From: Bacteroidota bacterium
GTDB lineage: Bacteria; Bacteroidota; Bacteroidia; Sphingobacteriales; Sphingobacteriaceae
DNA: 64,000 nucleotides
Assembly: GCA_023450085.1 (NCBI GenBank)
Contig: JAEXHI010000026.1
Location: 62,001-126,000, forward strand
Direction: 5' to 3'
The notes under the pieces are model-generated. The model was not told the origin of the DNA. It saw only the letters and a list, made by a program, of their open reading frames with translations, and did not search any database. How positions within the stretch are numbered: the first letter of the stretch is position 1; every line of letters starts with the position of its first letter. A program made the translations under genes and the position numbers. This document shows positions 17,112-24,945 of the stretch, in pieces.

Positions 17112-18275
17112 TTAAGGGTTAAAGTTTACGGTTACTGTTCTATCTGTTAGGTTAAATTTTGCATTGGTTAAAGTGCTCAACATTTCTAGCACTTGGTTAA
17201 GGGTAGCTTGTCGACGAATGTTGCCGGTAATGGCTTGTTGGCTTGGTTTGCCCTGACACACAATTTCCACGTCGTACCATCTCGAAATTTGATCAAGAAT
17301 TTCCTTAATGTGGTCTTCTTTGAAATAGAAAACACCTTCTTTCCAGGCAATAGATTTATATACTTCGGTTTTTTGCACTGCAATTTCACCTTGTTCAATC
17401 GAAGCTTCCTGCCCTGGTTTCAACAAGGTCTGATGCTCACCCTCGCTGATACTTACCGAGCCTTCTATCAAAGTGGTTTTGCTGGTACTACCGTAAGTAT
17501 TGATATTGAAATGCGTTCCCAACACCTTTACTTCAGTATCATTAAAGCTTACAATAAAAGGTTTTGAGGGTTGATGCGCTACCTCAAAATAGGCTTCTCC
17601 TTTTAACTGAACCCTACGTTCATTGCCATCAAAATTTTGCGGAAAACTCAAATAGGAAGAAGCATTTAACCAAACCTTTGTACCATCTGGCAGCACCACC
17701 TTATACTCGCCAGCTCGTGGTGTACGCAGGGAATGATGGTTGGCTTGACTACTTTTGGTATGGTTTGCTGTAAAATAAAGGGTTCCGTCTTTTACATCAA
17801 AACCCTGATCTTGGTCATGGTCTGAATGTTTTTGATAGCGTCCCAAATTTACCACTGCACCATCGGCTAGCTGTAAAATAGCCCTTTCGCTACCTGGTTT
17901 TACATCATAAGTTAAAACCGTATCTGAAGTTGCTGATTTTTTTTGCGATTGATAAACGTAACCGGCTATTGAAGATGCAACTAACAAAACTGCTGCCACA
18001 CGTGGCCACCACTTGCTCAAGCGTAATTTCTTAGATTGGCTACGGCCGATATTGGCATTAAACCTTTCCCACTGAGCGTTAACATCCACATTTCTTAGTT
18101 GATCTATATCTTGTTCTACTTTGGTAGTTTGTCGAAAGGATTCTAAGAGCGCTTTATTTTGGGGGCTTTCTTCAAGCCATTCATTAAGGATCTGCTGTTC
18201 CTTATCTGTAATTTCATTTTTCAGATATTTAAGGATCAGTGACGATAAGTATTCGGAATCTCTATGAGGTGTCAT
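17112..18275 (-). CDS. FecR-family anti-sigma factor
   Basis: A 387-residue protein. The cytoplasmic N-terminus (1-85) starts 'YLSSLILKYLKNEITDKEQQ', the usual sigma-binding region. A single membrane helix (WPRVAAVLLVASSIAGYVYQ) follows, then the periplasmic FecR domain with 'GSERAILQLADGAVV', 'TPRAGEYKVVLPDGTKVWLN' and 'YFEVAHQPSKPFIV'. The C-terminal 70 residues form a DUF4974/STN-like domain ('YFKEDHIKEILDQISRWYDV') that can meet the transporter. It holds the ECF sigma factor inactive until the SusC partner reports substrate. The gene is separated from its sigma gene by an ACT-domain gene, which is unusual since they are normally adjacent. Confidence 0.92.
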   Translation of the reverse strand: MTPHRDSEYLSSLILKYLKNEITDKEQQILNEWLEESPQNKALLESFRQTTKVEQDIDQLRNVDVNAQWERFNANIGRSQSKKLRLSKWWPRVAAVLLVASSIAGYVYQSQKKSATSDTVLTYDVKPGSERAILQLADGAVVNLGRYQKHSDHDQDQGFDVKDGTLYFTANHTKSSQANHHSLRTPRAGEYKVVLPDGTKVWLNASSYLSFPQNFDGNERRVQLKGEAYFEVAHQPSKPFIVSFNDTEVKVLGTHFNINTYGSTSKTTLIEGSVSISEGEHQTLLKPGQEASIEQGEIAVQKTEVYKSIAWKEGVFYFKEDHIKEILDQISRWYDVEIVCQGKPSQQAITGNIRRQATLNQVLEMLSTLTNAKFNLTDRTVTVNFNP

Positions 18276-18540
18276 ATAACCTATAGAAACCTGAAAATGA
18301 AAAAGGGGTGAAAGAGTTGGAGATTTTTTTAAAAAAAAGATTAGTTTAGCCTGAAGCAGCTTATAATGGGCAGTTTACAAGAGTGGAGACCTGTATCGAC
18401 AATGATTTAGTAATGATGCGACTGCACTTGTCGTCACTTTAGCGCCTTCTAAATTATTGGTACACACCTATAGTGTTACAAAATCTGGATGCCAACATAT
18501 GTCGGGAAGAAATTCTAAAAATGCACTTATATTGTGATTT

Positions 18541-18933
18541 TTACTTTGAGAATTTTTCTAGTATCTGTATTGCTTTTGACGAATCATTTTTGTCAACAAA
18601 GATATGATCGTGATAAAAGGCAGCAACTACATTACAACTTATATTTTCGTCACTCAGTGCCTTTGAAAATGCTGCGGTAAGTCCAACCGCCTCTAATGAT
18701 GAATGAACGGTTAGGGTAATCCATGATGCTATAAAGCTGTAATCTAAAGATAGACTGTCAGCAACGCTCTTTTTTACAATAATAGTTATGCCTTCTTCTT
18801 CTTTAAATAACAAAAGAATGTTGTTTAAATCAATTCTGCCAATCTCTTTTACAGTGCAAAAAACATATTCTCCTTCGTTTAGAATAGGTTTCATAGTCCT
18901 CAACAACTTTTTTAAATCTTTTTCCCCTTCCAT
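18541..18933 (-). CDS. ACT-domain protein (DUF2241-like)
   Basis: A 130-residue cytoplasmic protein with no signal peptide. The first half (1-55) has 'MKPILNEGEYVFCTVKE' and 'LLLFKEEEGITIIVKK'. The second half has 'WITLTVHSSLEAVGLTAAFS' and 'ISCNVVAAFYHDHIFVDKND', a beta-alpha-beta arrangement typical of ACT-like small-molecule sensors paired with an N-terminal DUF2241 segment. ACT domains usually bind amino acids. It lies on the same strand between the ECF sigma and FecR genes with gaps over 230 bases on each side, so it may be an unrelated insertion or a separately transcribed gene. Link to the uptake locus is possible (amino-acid sensing) but unproven. Confidence 0.75.
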   Translation of the reverse strand: MEGEKDLKKLLRTMKPILNEGEYVFCTVKEIGRIDLNNILLLFKEEEGITIIVKKSVADSLSLDYSFIASWITLTVHSSLEAVGLTAAFSKALSDENISCNVVAAFYHDHIFVDKNDSSKAIQILEKFSK

Positions 18934-19169
18934 TTTAGCTTACAGTTTATTTGCGGTAAAGTTAGTGCTTTTATCTATTGTGAGGCTAACATTATCTGTG
19001 TATTGATCTTTTTGTATACGCTTTCGTAACGTATAAATCTTTACTGGAAGTTGTCGCGACAATAGTTCATAACAACCTTGATAACACTTATAGAACAGGG
19101 CTTAAGTCATTCACAAAAATCGGACAGCTATTTTTGCTTTTTTGTTAATCTTTTTTTTTAAAAAAATCA

Positions 19170-19715
19170 TTATTTCAGCAAAAACAATGCGGCGATGGCA
19201 AAAAAATCTGGATTTAACCTCATTTTTAATAATTGAAGACCGCGTTTCTTTTGGGTTTTTACGGTATTAATACTGATCCCCAAGTTGTCGGCAATCTCGT
19301 GGTTTTTTAGTCCTTCCAAATAACCCATTCTAAATATTTGCTGACAGTTAGCGGGTAAAGTTTCCAACACTTTATTGATCTCTGCAAGAACCTCTGATTT
19401 GATCATCAGATTGAGCGCTACCGCATCTTCTACGGGTTCAACTTCCTGCTTATTAAGATAAGAATGTTCTAACTTTTGCCTACGCAGGCGGTTTAAACAG
19501 GCATTTTTTACACTTTGATATAAAAATCCGTTTACAGAACCAATGACTTTTTTTTCCTCAGCACCAAGATTCCAGTAGGTCATAAATGTCTCCTGAACTA
19601 TGTCATTGCCCGCTTCAGAATCGTTCAATAACTGCGTCGCAAAATAGCATAGCTTTGCATAGTTGTCTTTAAACAACTGCTCAAAAGTATTGTTATTTTC
19701 TACTGATGTTCCCAA
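19170..19715 (-). CDS. ECF RNA polymerase sigma factor
   Basis: A 181-residue sigma-70-like protein. Region 2 spans about 12-80 ('FKDNYAKLCYFATQLLND', 'AGNDIVQETFMTYW') and region 4 about 120-170 ('LPANCQQIFRMGYLEGLKNH', then 'EIADNLGISINTVKTQKKRG'), with a short linker, so it is an ECF-type factor. I start it at the TTG at 19715 since an in-frame stop lies upstream and no ATG occurs between; the true start could differ by a few codons. Expected to direct transcription of the SusCD operon when released by the FecR protein. The C-terminus (FAIAALFLLK) is hydrophobic, common in Bacteroidota ECF factors. Confidence 0.93.
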   Translation of the reverse strand: MGTSVENNNTFEQLFKDNYAKLCYFATQLLNDSEAGNDIVQETFMTYWNLGAEEKKVIGSVNGFLYQSVKNACLNRLRRQKLEHSYLNKQEVEPVEDAVALNLMIKSEVLAEINKVLETLPANCQQIFRMGYLEGLKNHEIADNLGISINTVKTQKKRGLQLLKMRLNPDFFAIAALFLLK

Positions 19716-19848
19716 ACGAATTAGCTCTACTGAGGAGATGAATGATCAAATTTAACTGTAATCTATCAGTAAAACAAGTTCATAGCCATTACAAATTGCT
19801 AATGCATTTGAAATAACAGTCCAAAAAAGAGCTAATTTTCCTTAGAAA

Positions 19849-20013
19849 CTACACCGCCAAAACATTTGTAAAAGCCTTCAAAGCACCTTTACTTGTACCT
19901 ACCTTTTCTATCTGCAACAATCTTTCATCAAAATAACACCATACCAATGCCATTAACAACAAGGCAATTAATATAATGATGATCACTACTTTTTGGTTTT
20001 GATATTTGGACAT
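19849..20013 (-). CDS. Small single-pass membrane protein, 54 residues
   Basis: A short frame with ATG at 20013 and TAG at 19849. It has an N-terminal basic region, one membrane helix (VVIIIILIALLLMALVW) and a short soluble tail 'KVGTSKGALKAFTNVLAV'. The hydrophobic block is too regular to be chance noise and the gene sits in an otherwise empty gap upstream of the ECF sigma gene on the same strand. No family recognised. It could be a small regulator or a stress-related membrane peptide; the function is unknown and the call rests on composition alone. Confidence 0.5.
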   Translation of the reverse strand: MSKYQNQKVVIIIILIALLLMALVWCYFDERLLQIEKVGTSKGALKAFTNVLAV

Positions 20014-20154
20014 GAGCTATTTGCGTTAATTTATTTCCATTACGTTTTAAAACCTATCAACAAACGTAAATCTCACTCTATAAAGTGATAAATGGAATTT
20101 TTAAGGCGGACAAAAAGCGGACAACACTACCCTCTAACCCCTTAAGGAGCAAGC

Positions 20155-21906
20155 TTATACTAAAGAAAGGATATAAGTTTCGAGTGGCTGACTTTCAGCC
20201 AAAGGCAAACGTTGTTTCAAACGACGTTTGCTTCGAGCCACACTATCTGAGCTGATCCCTAAAGTACTGGCAATTTCCTTGTTGCTCATTTGTAGAAAAA
20301 TCAAACTGGCTAAACGTTCCTCTGCCGAAGTCAAATCTGATAATACAGCATGTAAACGAGGATAGAACAATGGATAAACTTTATTAAAATCTTCCTTAAA
20401 TCTTCGCCATTCCTCATCCGTTACCAGTACATATTCCAAAAGGTTTTTATTAACCAGCTTTTCATTAAAGTTATTTTGGAGTTCATTTTTCTTGAGCGAG
20501 TGGCTTAAATTTTCAATCAGTTTATCTTTTTCCAACATCTGGCTTCTAAACTGCTGCAAACTTTGCTTTGCTTTTTCTACGGCATTACGCGCTTGTGTGC
20601 CTTCAAAAATCCTTTTCTGTTTTTCCAAACGCATTTTTAGGGTCTGCCTATTATAAAGCAACCATCCTATGATACTCAATAACACTATGGCTATAAAAAT
20701 AGCTGTTCGGGTTTGCTTGAGATTTTTAATACTGGTATTCGCCTCTTCCAATTTCTTCTGCGTATTATCAAACAGCATCCTAGCGTTCATTGTAGACAAT
20801 TTACCTTTGTTAATCATCTCATTCTGTTCCTGTTGATAACGGCCATAACTATGCTGATAATAAACCGCACTATCTGTTTGCCCCAAATAGGTATAGGCCA
20901 TAGCAATACCCTTGGCAGCTTTCACCTTGTCGTCCATTTTTTGACTGGTGATGGCCGCTTTTAATGCCTCCTTAAAGGAAACTAATGCTGTTGCGTATTG
21001 CTTTTGGCTTAGAAATATTTCGCCTCTGGCATTTTGGGCAATGGCAATATTGTTATATTGTTTGTATTTAATACCTGCCTGTAGCTGTTGATCAATTAAC
21101 GGCAATGCCGCTGCAACATTTCCTTCATAAAAATAGCACCTGCCAATATTCCCTTTGGCTATAGCGGTCCACAGCTCGTCAGGTTCAGGATTTATAGGCT
21201 TTTTTTGGACGGTATCTATAATTTGCTGATAATAGTTGATGGCCTTCTTATACTCGCCCAGCGCTAAATGGGAGGCTCCCAATACATCCAGCTGAAAAAT
21301 ATAAACCATGGGATCCCACTCATAAACTTTTACCTTTTTAAAAGTCAGGCACTTTTCTCCCAATTTAATACTCTCACGAAAATCTTTGGTTTTGTAAAGC
21401 GACAAACTTGCACCTAAAAATCTATTCTGCACATAGGAAAAATATTGATATCCTATTTCCTTTTGCAGTTCGATAGCCTTTAAGTTATAAAGCAAATACC
21501 CACCTTCATAATCTATATCAGCAGCCAAGGCATAAATTTCGGCCAACAATTGTTCGTCCTTCAAATGATTGGCCAACTTAATGGCTTCGGTCATTTTTAA
21601 ACTATCTTGACGAGTTAAGATGACATTAAACACCCTTCTGCCCAACAAATCAAACATGCACCACCTTGCTCTTAATCGCTTATCAGGTTTGTTTTGAAGA
21701 TACTGGTCAAACTCAGCACTCAGCTTGAGGAAGCTTTTCAAGTTAAAATCATTTCTAAGAACCACATAACTGGCCTCGGCACTATCTGTTTGTGCTGTTC
21801 CCGTTACCGACCAAGACTTTGCAAATGCTTTTATATATCTTTCTTGAGCGAAACAAGAAGAACCTAAGGAAAATAGCAAGAATAAAAGCAATAATGATCG
21901 GAACAT
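20155..21906 (-). CDS. TPR sensor protein with membrane helix and LuxR-type HTH
   Basis: A 583-residue protein with a signal peptide (LLLLFLLFSLGSSCFA). Periplasmic TPR repeats fill about 40-370, with 'ASHLALGEYKKAINYYQQII', 'NIGRCYFYEGNVAAALPLI' and 'GEIFLSQKQYATALVSFKEA'. One membrane helix follows (TAIFIAIVLLSIIGWLLYN), then a coiled coil (about 415-470). The C-terminus has a LuxR/NarL-type HTH: 'LTSAEERLASLIFLQMSNKE' and 'IASTLGISSDSVARSKRRLK'. This one-piece layout is common in Bacteroidota and resembles a membrane-tethered transcription regulator. The signal sensed is unknown. It is divergently transcribed from the CvfB gene across a 106-base region with TAnnTTTG boxes on both strands. 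Confidence 0.85.
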   Translation of the reverse strand: MFRSLLLLFLLFSLGSSCFAQERYIKAFAKSWSVTGTAQTDSAEASYVVLRNDFNLKSFLKLSAEFDQYLQNKPDKRLRARWCMFDLLGRRVFNVILTRQDSLKMTEAIKLANHLKDEQLLAEIYALAADIDYEGGYLLYNLKAIELQKEIGYQYFSYVQNRFLGASLSLYKTKDFRESIKLGEKCLTFKKVKVYEWDPMVYIFQLDVLGASHLALGEYKKAINYYQQIIDTVQKKPINPEPDELWTAIAKGNIGRCYFYEGNVAAALPLIDQQLQAGIKYKQYNNIAIAQNARGEIFLSQKQYATALVSFKEALKAAITSQKMDDKVKAAKGIAMAYTYLGQTDSAVYYQHSYGRYQQEQNEMINKGKLSTMNARMLFDNTQKKLEEANTSIKNLKQTRTAIFIAIVLLSIIGWLLYNRQTLKMRLEKQKRIFEGTQARNAVEKAKQSLQQFRSQMLEKDKLIENLSHSLKKNELQNNFNEKLVNKNLLEYVLVTDEEWRRFKEDFNKVYPLFYPRLHAVLSDLTSAEERLASLIFLQMSNKEIASTLGISSDSVARSKRRLKQRLPLAESQPLETYILSLV

Positions 21907-21924
21907 AAAATGAGGTATCTAAAC

Positions 21925-21932
21925 CAAAGATA
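21925..21932 (-). promoter_or_regulatory. -7 promoter box for the TPR/HTH gene
   Basis: Minus-strand TATCTTTG, matching the Bacteroidota -7 consensus TAnnTTTG, lies 18 bases upstream of the ATG. No strong TTTG box is seen at the expected upstream distance, so support is moderate. Confidence 0.4.
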
Positions 21933-21987
21933 ATATTCCTAATTATTTAAACCCGTAAAACACAAAGGTCAATGTTCATAATCTTAG

Positions 21988-21995
21988 TATCTTTG
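21988..21995 (+). promoter_or_regulatory. -7 promoter box for the CvfB-family gene
   Basis: Plus-strand TATCTTTG, 17 bases before the ATG, fits TAnnTTTG. The -33 element is not clear. Confidence 0.4.
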
Positions 21996-22012
21996 CAGGC
22001 TAATTAAACAAG

Positions 22013-22840
22013 ATGATCGCAATAGGCAAATACAATAAACTACGCGTAGCCGCAAAAAACAGCCAAGGTTTAAGCTTAACCGATGGCACAGAAGAAGTGC
22101 TTTTACCATTTATGGAAGTACCAAATGATGTAAACTTAGGCGACGATGTAGAAGCTTTTGTTTACCTCAATAAAGATGGCAGTACCGTTGCTACTTTAAA
22201 GGAAGTGTTGGCAACAGCCGATGAATTTGCCTTATTAACGGTAGTAAGTGTAAATGACGATGGAGCTTTTTTAGATATTGGCATTGATAAAGATATTTTT
22301 GTACCCAAAAGGGAGCAAAAAAAGCCAATGGAACTTGGTGAAAGCTATGTAGTGTTTGTTTACCTTGATGATTTTTCGAATAAGTTACTGGCTTCTTCTA
22401 AGGTAGATCAGTTTGTAGAGTTACACAATTTTGATTTTGAAGAAGGCGATGCCGTTGATCTTTTGATTATTGACAGGTCAGATTTAGGTTACAATGCCAT
22501 TATCAATAATGAATTTATAGGCTTGTTATACCATAATGAAGTTTTCTCATTGATAGAACCTGGTCAAAGAACAACGGGATGGATCAAGAAAATTAGAGTT
22601 GAAGGCAAAATTGACTTAACCTTGCAACCTTCTGGCTTTGGACATATTTTAGAAACCAAAGATTACATTTTAGAGGAGCTTCGCGTTGTTGGTGAAATTA
22701 ACCTAGGCGACAAAAGTACACCCGAAGAGATTTACAATAGGTTTCAGGTAAGTAAAAGTGCTTTTAAAAAAGCTATTGGCGGTTTGTACAAAGAGCGTTT
22801 AATCACACTTTCGGATCATCATATTAAGTTGGTGAAATAG
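22013..22840 (+). CDS. CvfB/YitL-family S1 RNA-binding protein
   Basis: A 275-residue cytoplasmic protein with several S1-like OB modules. The first is at about 1-60 ('IAIGKYNKLRVAAKNSQGLS', 'DVEAFVYLNKDG'). The second is at about 65-135 ('FALLTVVSVNDDGAFLDIGI', 'VYLDDFSNKLLASSK'), followed by a third and a C-terminal winged-helix segment ('IYNRFQVSKSAFKKAIGGLY'). This order is diagnostic of CvfB proteins, RNA-binding regulators that affect virulence-factor expression in Staphylococcus. In Bacteroidota the role is unknown but the family is widespread. It stands alone between a divergent regulator and a strong bidirectional terminator. Confidence 0.9.
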   Translation: MIAIGKYNKLRVAAKNSQGLSLTDGTEEVLLPFMEVPNDVNLGDDVEAFVYLNKDGSTVATLKEVLATADEFALLTVVSVNDDGAFLDIGIDKDIFVPKREQKKPMELGESYVVFVYLDDFSNKLLASSKVDQFVELHNFDFEEGDAVDLLIIDRSDLGYNAIINNEFIGLLYHNEVFSLIEPGQRTTGWIKKIRVEGKIDLTLQPSGFGHILETKDYILEELRVVGEINLGDKSTPEEIYNRFQVSKSAFKKAIGGLYKERLITLSDHHIKLVK

Positions 22841-22854
22841 CACATCCGCCCATC

Positions 22855-22940
22855 CCCGTCATTGCGAGGTACGAAGCAATCTCATTAAATTAGAAAAATG
22901 AAAATCGCTTTAAGATTGCTTCGTACCTCGCAATGACGGG
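22855..22940. repeat. Perfect 28-bp inverted repeat element
   Basis: Bases 22855-22882 and 22913-22940 are perfect reverse complements (CCCGTCATTGCGAGGTACGA... and its complement), with a 30-base spacer. The ends GTCATTGCGAGG belong to a family of dispersed palindromes also seen at 44128-44200 and, more diverged, elsewhere in the window. The remainder of this gap (22941-23085) holds a second, degenerate element with 'GAGGAGAGATCT' and 'CGAAATGACGGG'. It could be a mobile miniature element or a REP-like sequence; no transposase is nearby. Confidence 0.85.
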
Positions 22941-23085
22941 ACGCATAAAAAAACATTACCCGCCCGCCCACCATCATCTCGAACAAATTTACGAGGAGAG
23001 ATCTAGCACCTTAATAGTTTTTAGATTTCTCCTTATTCTTATCCGAATGCTCGGAACAGGCTGTCGAAATGACGGGATCTATCAT

Positions 23086-23123
23086 AAAAAAAGGAGTCCC
23101 GCACTTGCGGGACTCCTTTTTTT
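23086..23123. terminator. Strong bidirectional terminator
   Basis: A perfect 17-bp stem (AAAAAAAGGAGTCCCGC and its complement) around the loop ACTT, with A/T runs on both sides. It can terminate both the plus-strand CvfB gene and the minus-strand metZ gene, which converge here. Confidence 0.9.
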
Positions 23124-23166
23124 ATTCATTATTGAACTTACGAAATTTTTAAGGCTTTATATTGTC

Positions 23167-23208
23167 AACCGAAAACTGTTAACTGAAAACTGCCTACTGT
23201 CAACTGCC
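23167..23208 (+). repeat. Heptanucleotide array, AACTGNN type
   Basis: Six consecutive 7-bp units (for example AACTGTT, AACTGAA, AACTGCC). The array runs into the last two codons and the stop of metZ. A related but looser run lies near 50169-50206. Confidence 0.7.
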
Positions 23209-24366
23209 TAAAGCCTGCTCTATATCTTTCAAAATATCATCAATATGTTCTAAACCGATAGACAAACGGATAGAACCTTGCTCAATACCAACAATATTAC
23301 GTTCTTCTTCGCTTAATTTACTATGGGTACTGGTTGCAGGATGTGTTGCAATTGACCTTGTATCAGCCAAATTCGCAGAAATAGAGAACATTTTCAATCC
23401 ATCCATAAATTTACGTGCTGCTTCTATCCCTCCGTTAACCACAATAGTTACAATACCTCCGCCTTGTTTCATTTGTTTTTTTGCAATGCTGTACTGCGGA
23501 TGCGATTCCAAGAATGGATATTTTACCAATTTAATTTTCGGGTGCTTTTCCAAATATTGCGCTACTTTCAAAGCATTTTCGCAGTGACGGTCCATACGAA
23601 CAGCCAAAGTTTCTAAACTTTTCGACAAAATCCATGCATTGAAAGGAGACAATGAAGGTCCACTATGACGAGCAAAAGCAACCACTTCAGCAATTAAAGC
23701 CTTGCTTCCTAAAATAATTCCACCCAAGGCACGTCCTTGTCCATCAATATATTTGGTAGCAGAGTGGATAGAAATATGGGCACCCAATTTTAGGGGCTGT
23801 TGTAAATATGGGGTAGCAAAACAATTATCTACCGCTAATAAAACATTATGTTTTTTAGCTAATCCACCTAAAAATTCTAGGTCAATAATATCAATACCAG
23901 GATTTGATGGCGTTTCCACAAAAATCATTTTGGTATTAGGCTTGATCAAACCTTCCCAATCTTGTGGTTTATCTAAATCCGCATAGTCAAAAGTTACGCC
24001 CCATTTTGAAAATATGTTGGTCAGCAATTGATGGGTCGAACCAAATACCGAACGGCTTGAAACGATGTGATCGCCGCTTTTAAGAAAGGCCGCAAAGGTG
24101 GTGAAAATAGCCGCCATACCCGTTGCCGTTGCAAATCCGTCTTCAGCACCTTCCAACAGCACCATTTTCTCAATGAACTCTGAAGTATTTGGATTAGAAT
24201 AACGGCTGTACACATTGCCCTCTTTTTCGTTAGCAAACAAGGCACGCATTTCTTCCGCATCATCAAACTTATAGCTTGAAGTTAGGTAAATAGGCGATGA
24301 GTGTTCCTTGTGCGAACTTCTTTCTGTTTGAGTGCGTATGGCTATGGTTTCGAAATTATCTGACAT
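23200..24366 (-). CDS. metZ: O-succinylhomoserine sulfhydrylase-like PLP enzyme
   Basis: A 388-residue member of the Cys/Met metabolism PLP family. Lys205 in 'HSATKYIDGQGR' is the Schiff-base lysine and Asp180 in 'LLAVDNCFATPYLQQPL' pairs with the PLP nitrogen. 'NVYSRYSNPN' supplies phosphate contacts from the neighbouring subunit. The 'KYIDGQGR-LGG' form is typical of MetZ, which makes homocysteine directly from O-succinyl- or O-acetylhomoserine and sulfide. Cystathionine gamma-synthase (MetB) or MetY are alternatives with the same fold. Works in methionine synthesis in the cytoplasm. Upstream leader contains heptad repeats. Confidence 0.88.
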   Translation of the reverse strand: MSDNFETIAIRTQTERSSHKEHSSPIYLTSSYKFDDAEEMRALFANEKEGNVYSRYSNPNTSEFIEKMVLLEGAEDGFATATGMAAIFTTFAAFLKSGDHIVSSRSVFGSTHQLLTNIFSKWGVTFDYADLDKPQDWEGLIKPNTKMIFVETPSNPGIDIIDLEFLGGLAKKHNVLLAVDNCFATPYLQQPLKLGAHISIHSATKYIDGQGRALGGIILGSKALIAEVVAFARHSGPSLSPFNAWILSKSLETLAVRMDRHCENALKVAQYLEKHPKIKLVKYPFLESHPQYSIAKKQMKQGGGIVTIVVNGGIEAARKFMDGLKMFSISANLADTRSIATHPATSTHSKLSEEERNIVGIEQGSIRLSIGLEHIDDILKDIEQALGS

Positions 24367-24368
24367 TA

Positions 24369-24443
24369 TAGTATTTAGTATTTAGATATGAGTATTTAGA
24401 TACGATGCAATAACCTTACACCCTAAACCTTTAACCTCACACC
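24369..24443 (+). repeat. Two heptad arrays between metZ and the OsmC gene
   Basis: Bases 24369-24403 are five units of the TAGTATT/TAGATAT type. Bases 24416-24443 are four units ending in ACC (for example TTACACC, CTAAACC), the last overlapping the stop region of the OsmC gene. Both have exact 7-bp period with different sequence content. Confidence 0.65.
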
Positions 24444-24856
24444 TTATTAATGGTGTATGTAAAATTTATAGTTGCTGATCTGCCCAATATGTTTGAAACA
24501 GAACAATATTTATCAAAAGTCATTTGCAGGGCACGCTCCACTTTCTGAACGCTTAAATCCCCGAACAGGTTGAAATGAATATCGATCACATCAAATATTG
24601 GTGGCATTTCTTCATCCTTTCGAGTAGCTTTAATATTGATTTTGATATCGTTTAATGGTTCTTTTTGTTTAGTTAACACGTTTACCACATCAATACCGCT
24701 GCAGCCGCCTAAACCCACTAACAACATCTCCATCGGACGAAAGCCCTTGCCTTCTCCTCCAATAGCTGGCTTAGCATCCAATTCAACGGTAAAACCGTTA
24801 TCGTTTTCTGCCTCAAAGTTAAATTTTCCGCTTTTGCGGATCAGGTTGATTTCCAT
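24437..24856 (-). CDS. OsmC/Ohr-family peroxiredoxin-like protein
   Basis: A 139-residue protein. The two redox cysteines of the family are visible: Cys52 in 'LVGLGGCSGIDVVNVL' and Cys118 in 'FDKYCSVSNIL'. The N-terminal beta sheet ('EINLIRKSGKFNFEAENDNG') and the 'GGEGKGFRPMEMLL' segment complete the fold. OsmC and Ohr enzymes reduce organic hydroperoxides using thiols, usually lipoyl groups. The KYC-SVSN form and the low-complexity GGEGKGF loop match the YhfA-like subgroup, whose substrate is less clear. Cytoplasmic. It lies between metZ and ispE, separated on both sides by heptad repeats rather than by recognisable terminators. Confidence 0.85.
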   Translation of the reverse strand: MEINLIRKSGKFNFEAENDNGFTVELDAKPAIGGEGKGFRPMEMLLVGLGGCSGIDVVNVLTKQKEPLNDIKINIKATRKDEEMPPIFDVIDIHFNLFGDLSVQKVERALQMTFDKYCSVSNILGRSATINFTYTINKV

Positions 24857-24864
24857 TTTTTAAT

Positions 24865-24945
24865 AGCTTAAAGCTAAAAGCTCAATGCTTAAAGCTTTTC
24901 ATACATAACGCTTTAGTCTTTTTGCTTTAGACTTTTGGCTTAAAC
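24865..24945 (+). repeat. Two heptad arrays between the OsmC gene and ispE
   Basis: Bases 24865-24899 are five in-phase units of the AGCTNAA type (AGCTTAA, AGCTAAA, AGCTCAA...). After 11 bases, 24911-24945 are five units starting CTT (CTTTAGT, CTTTAGA...), the last overlapping the stop codon of ispE. Confidence 0.7.

Noticed and set aside
22933..23211. 92-residue plus-strand frame
   Set aside because: It runs through an inverted repeat arm, a terminator and the 3' end of metZ; the translation is repeat-derived.
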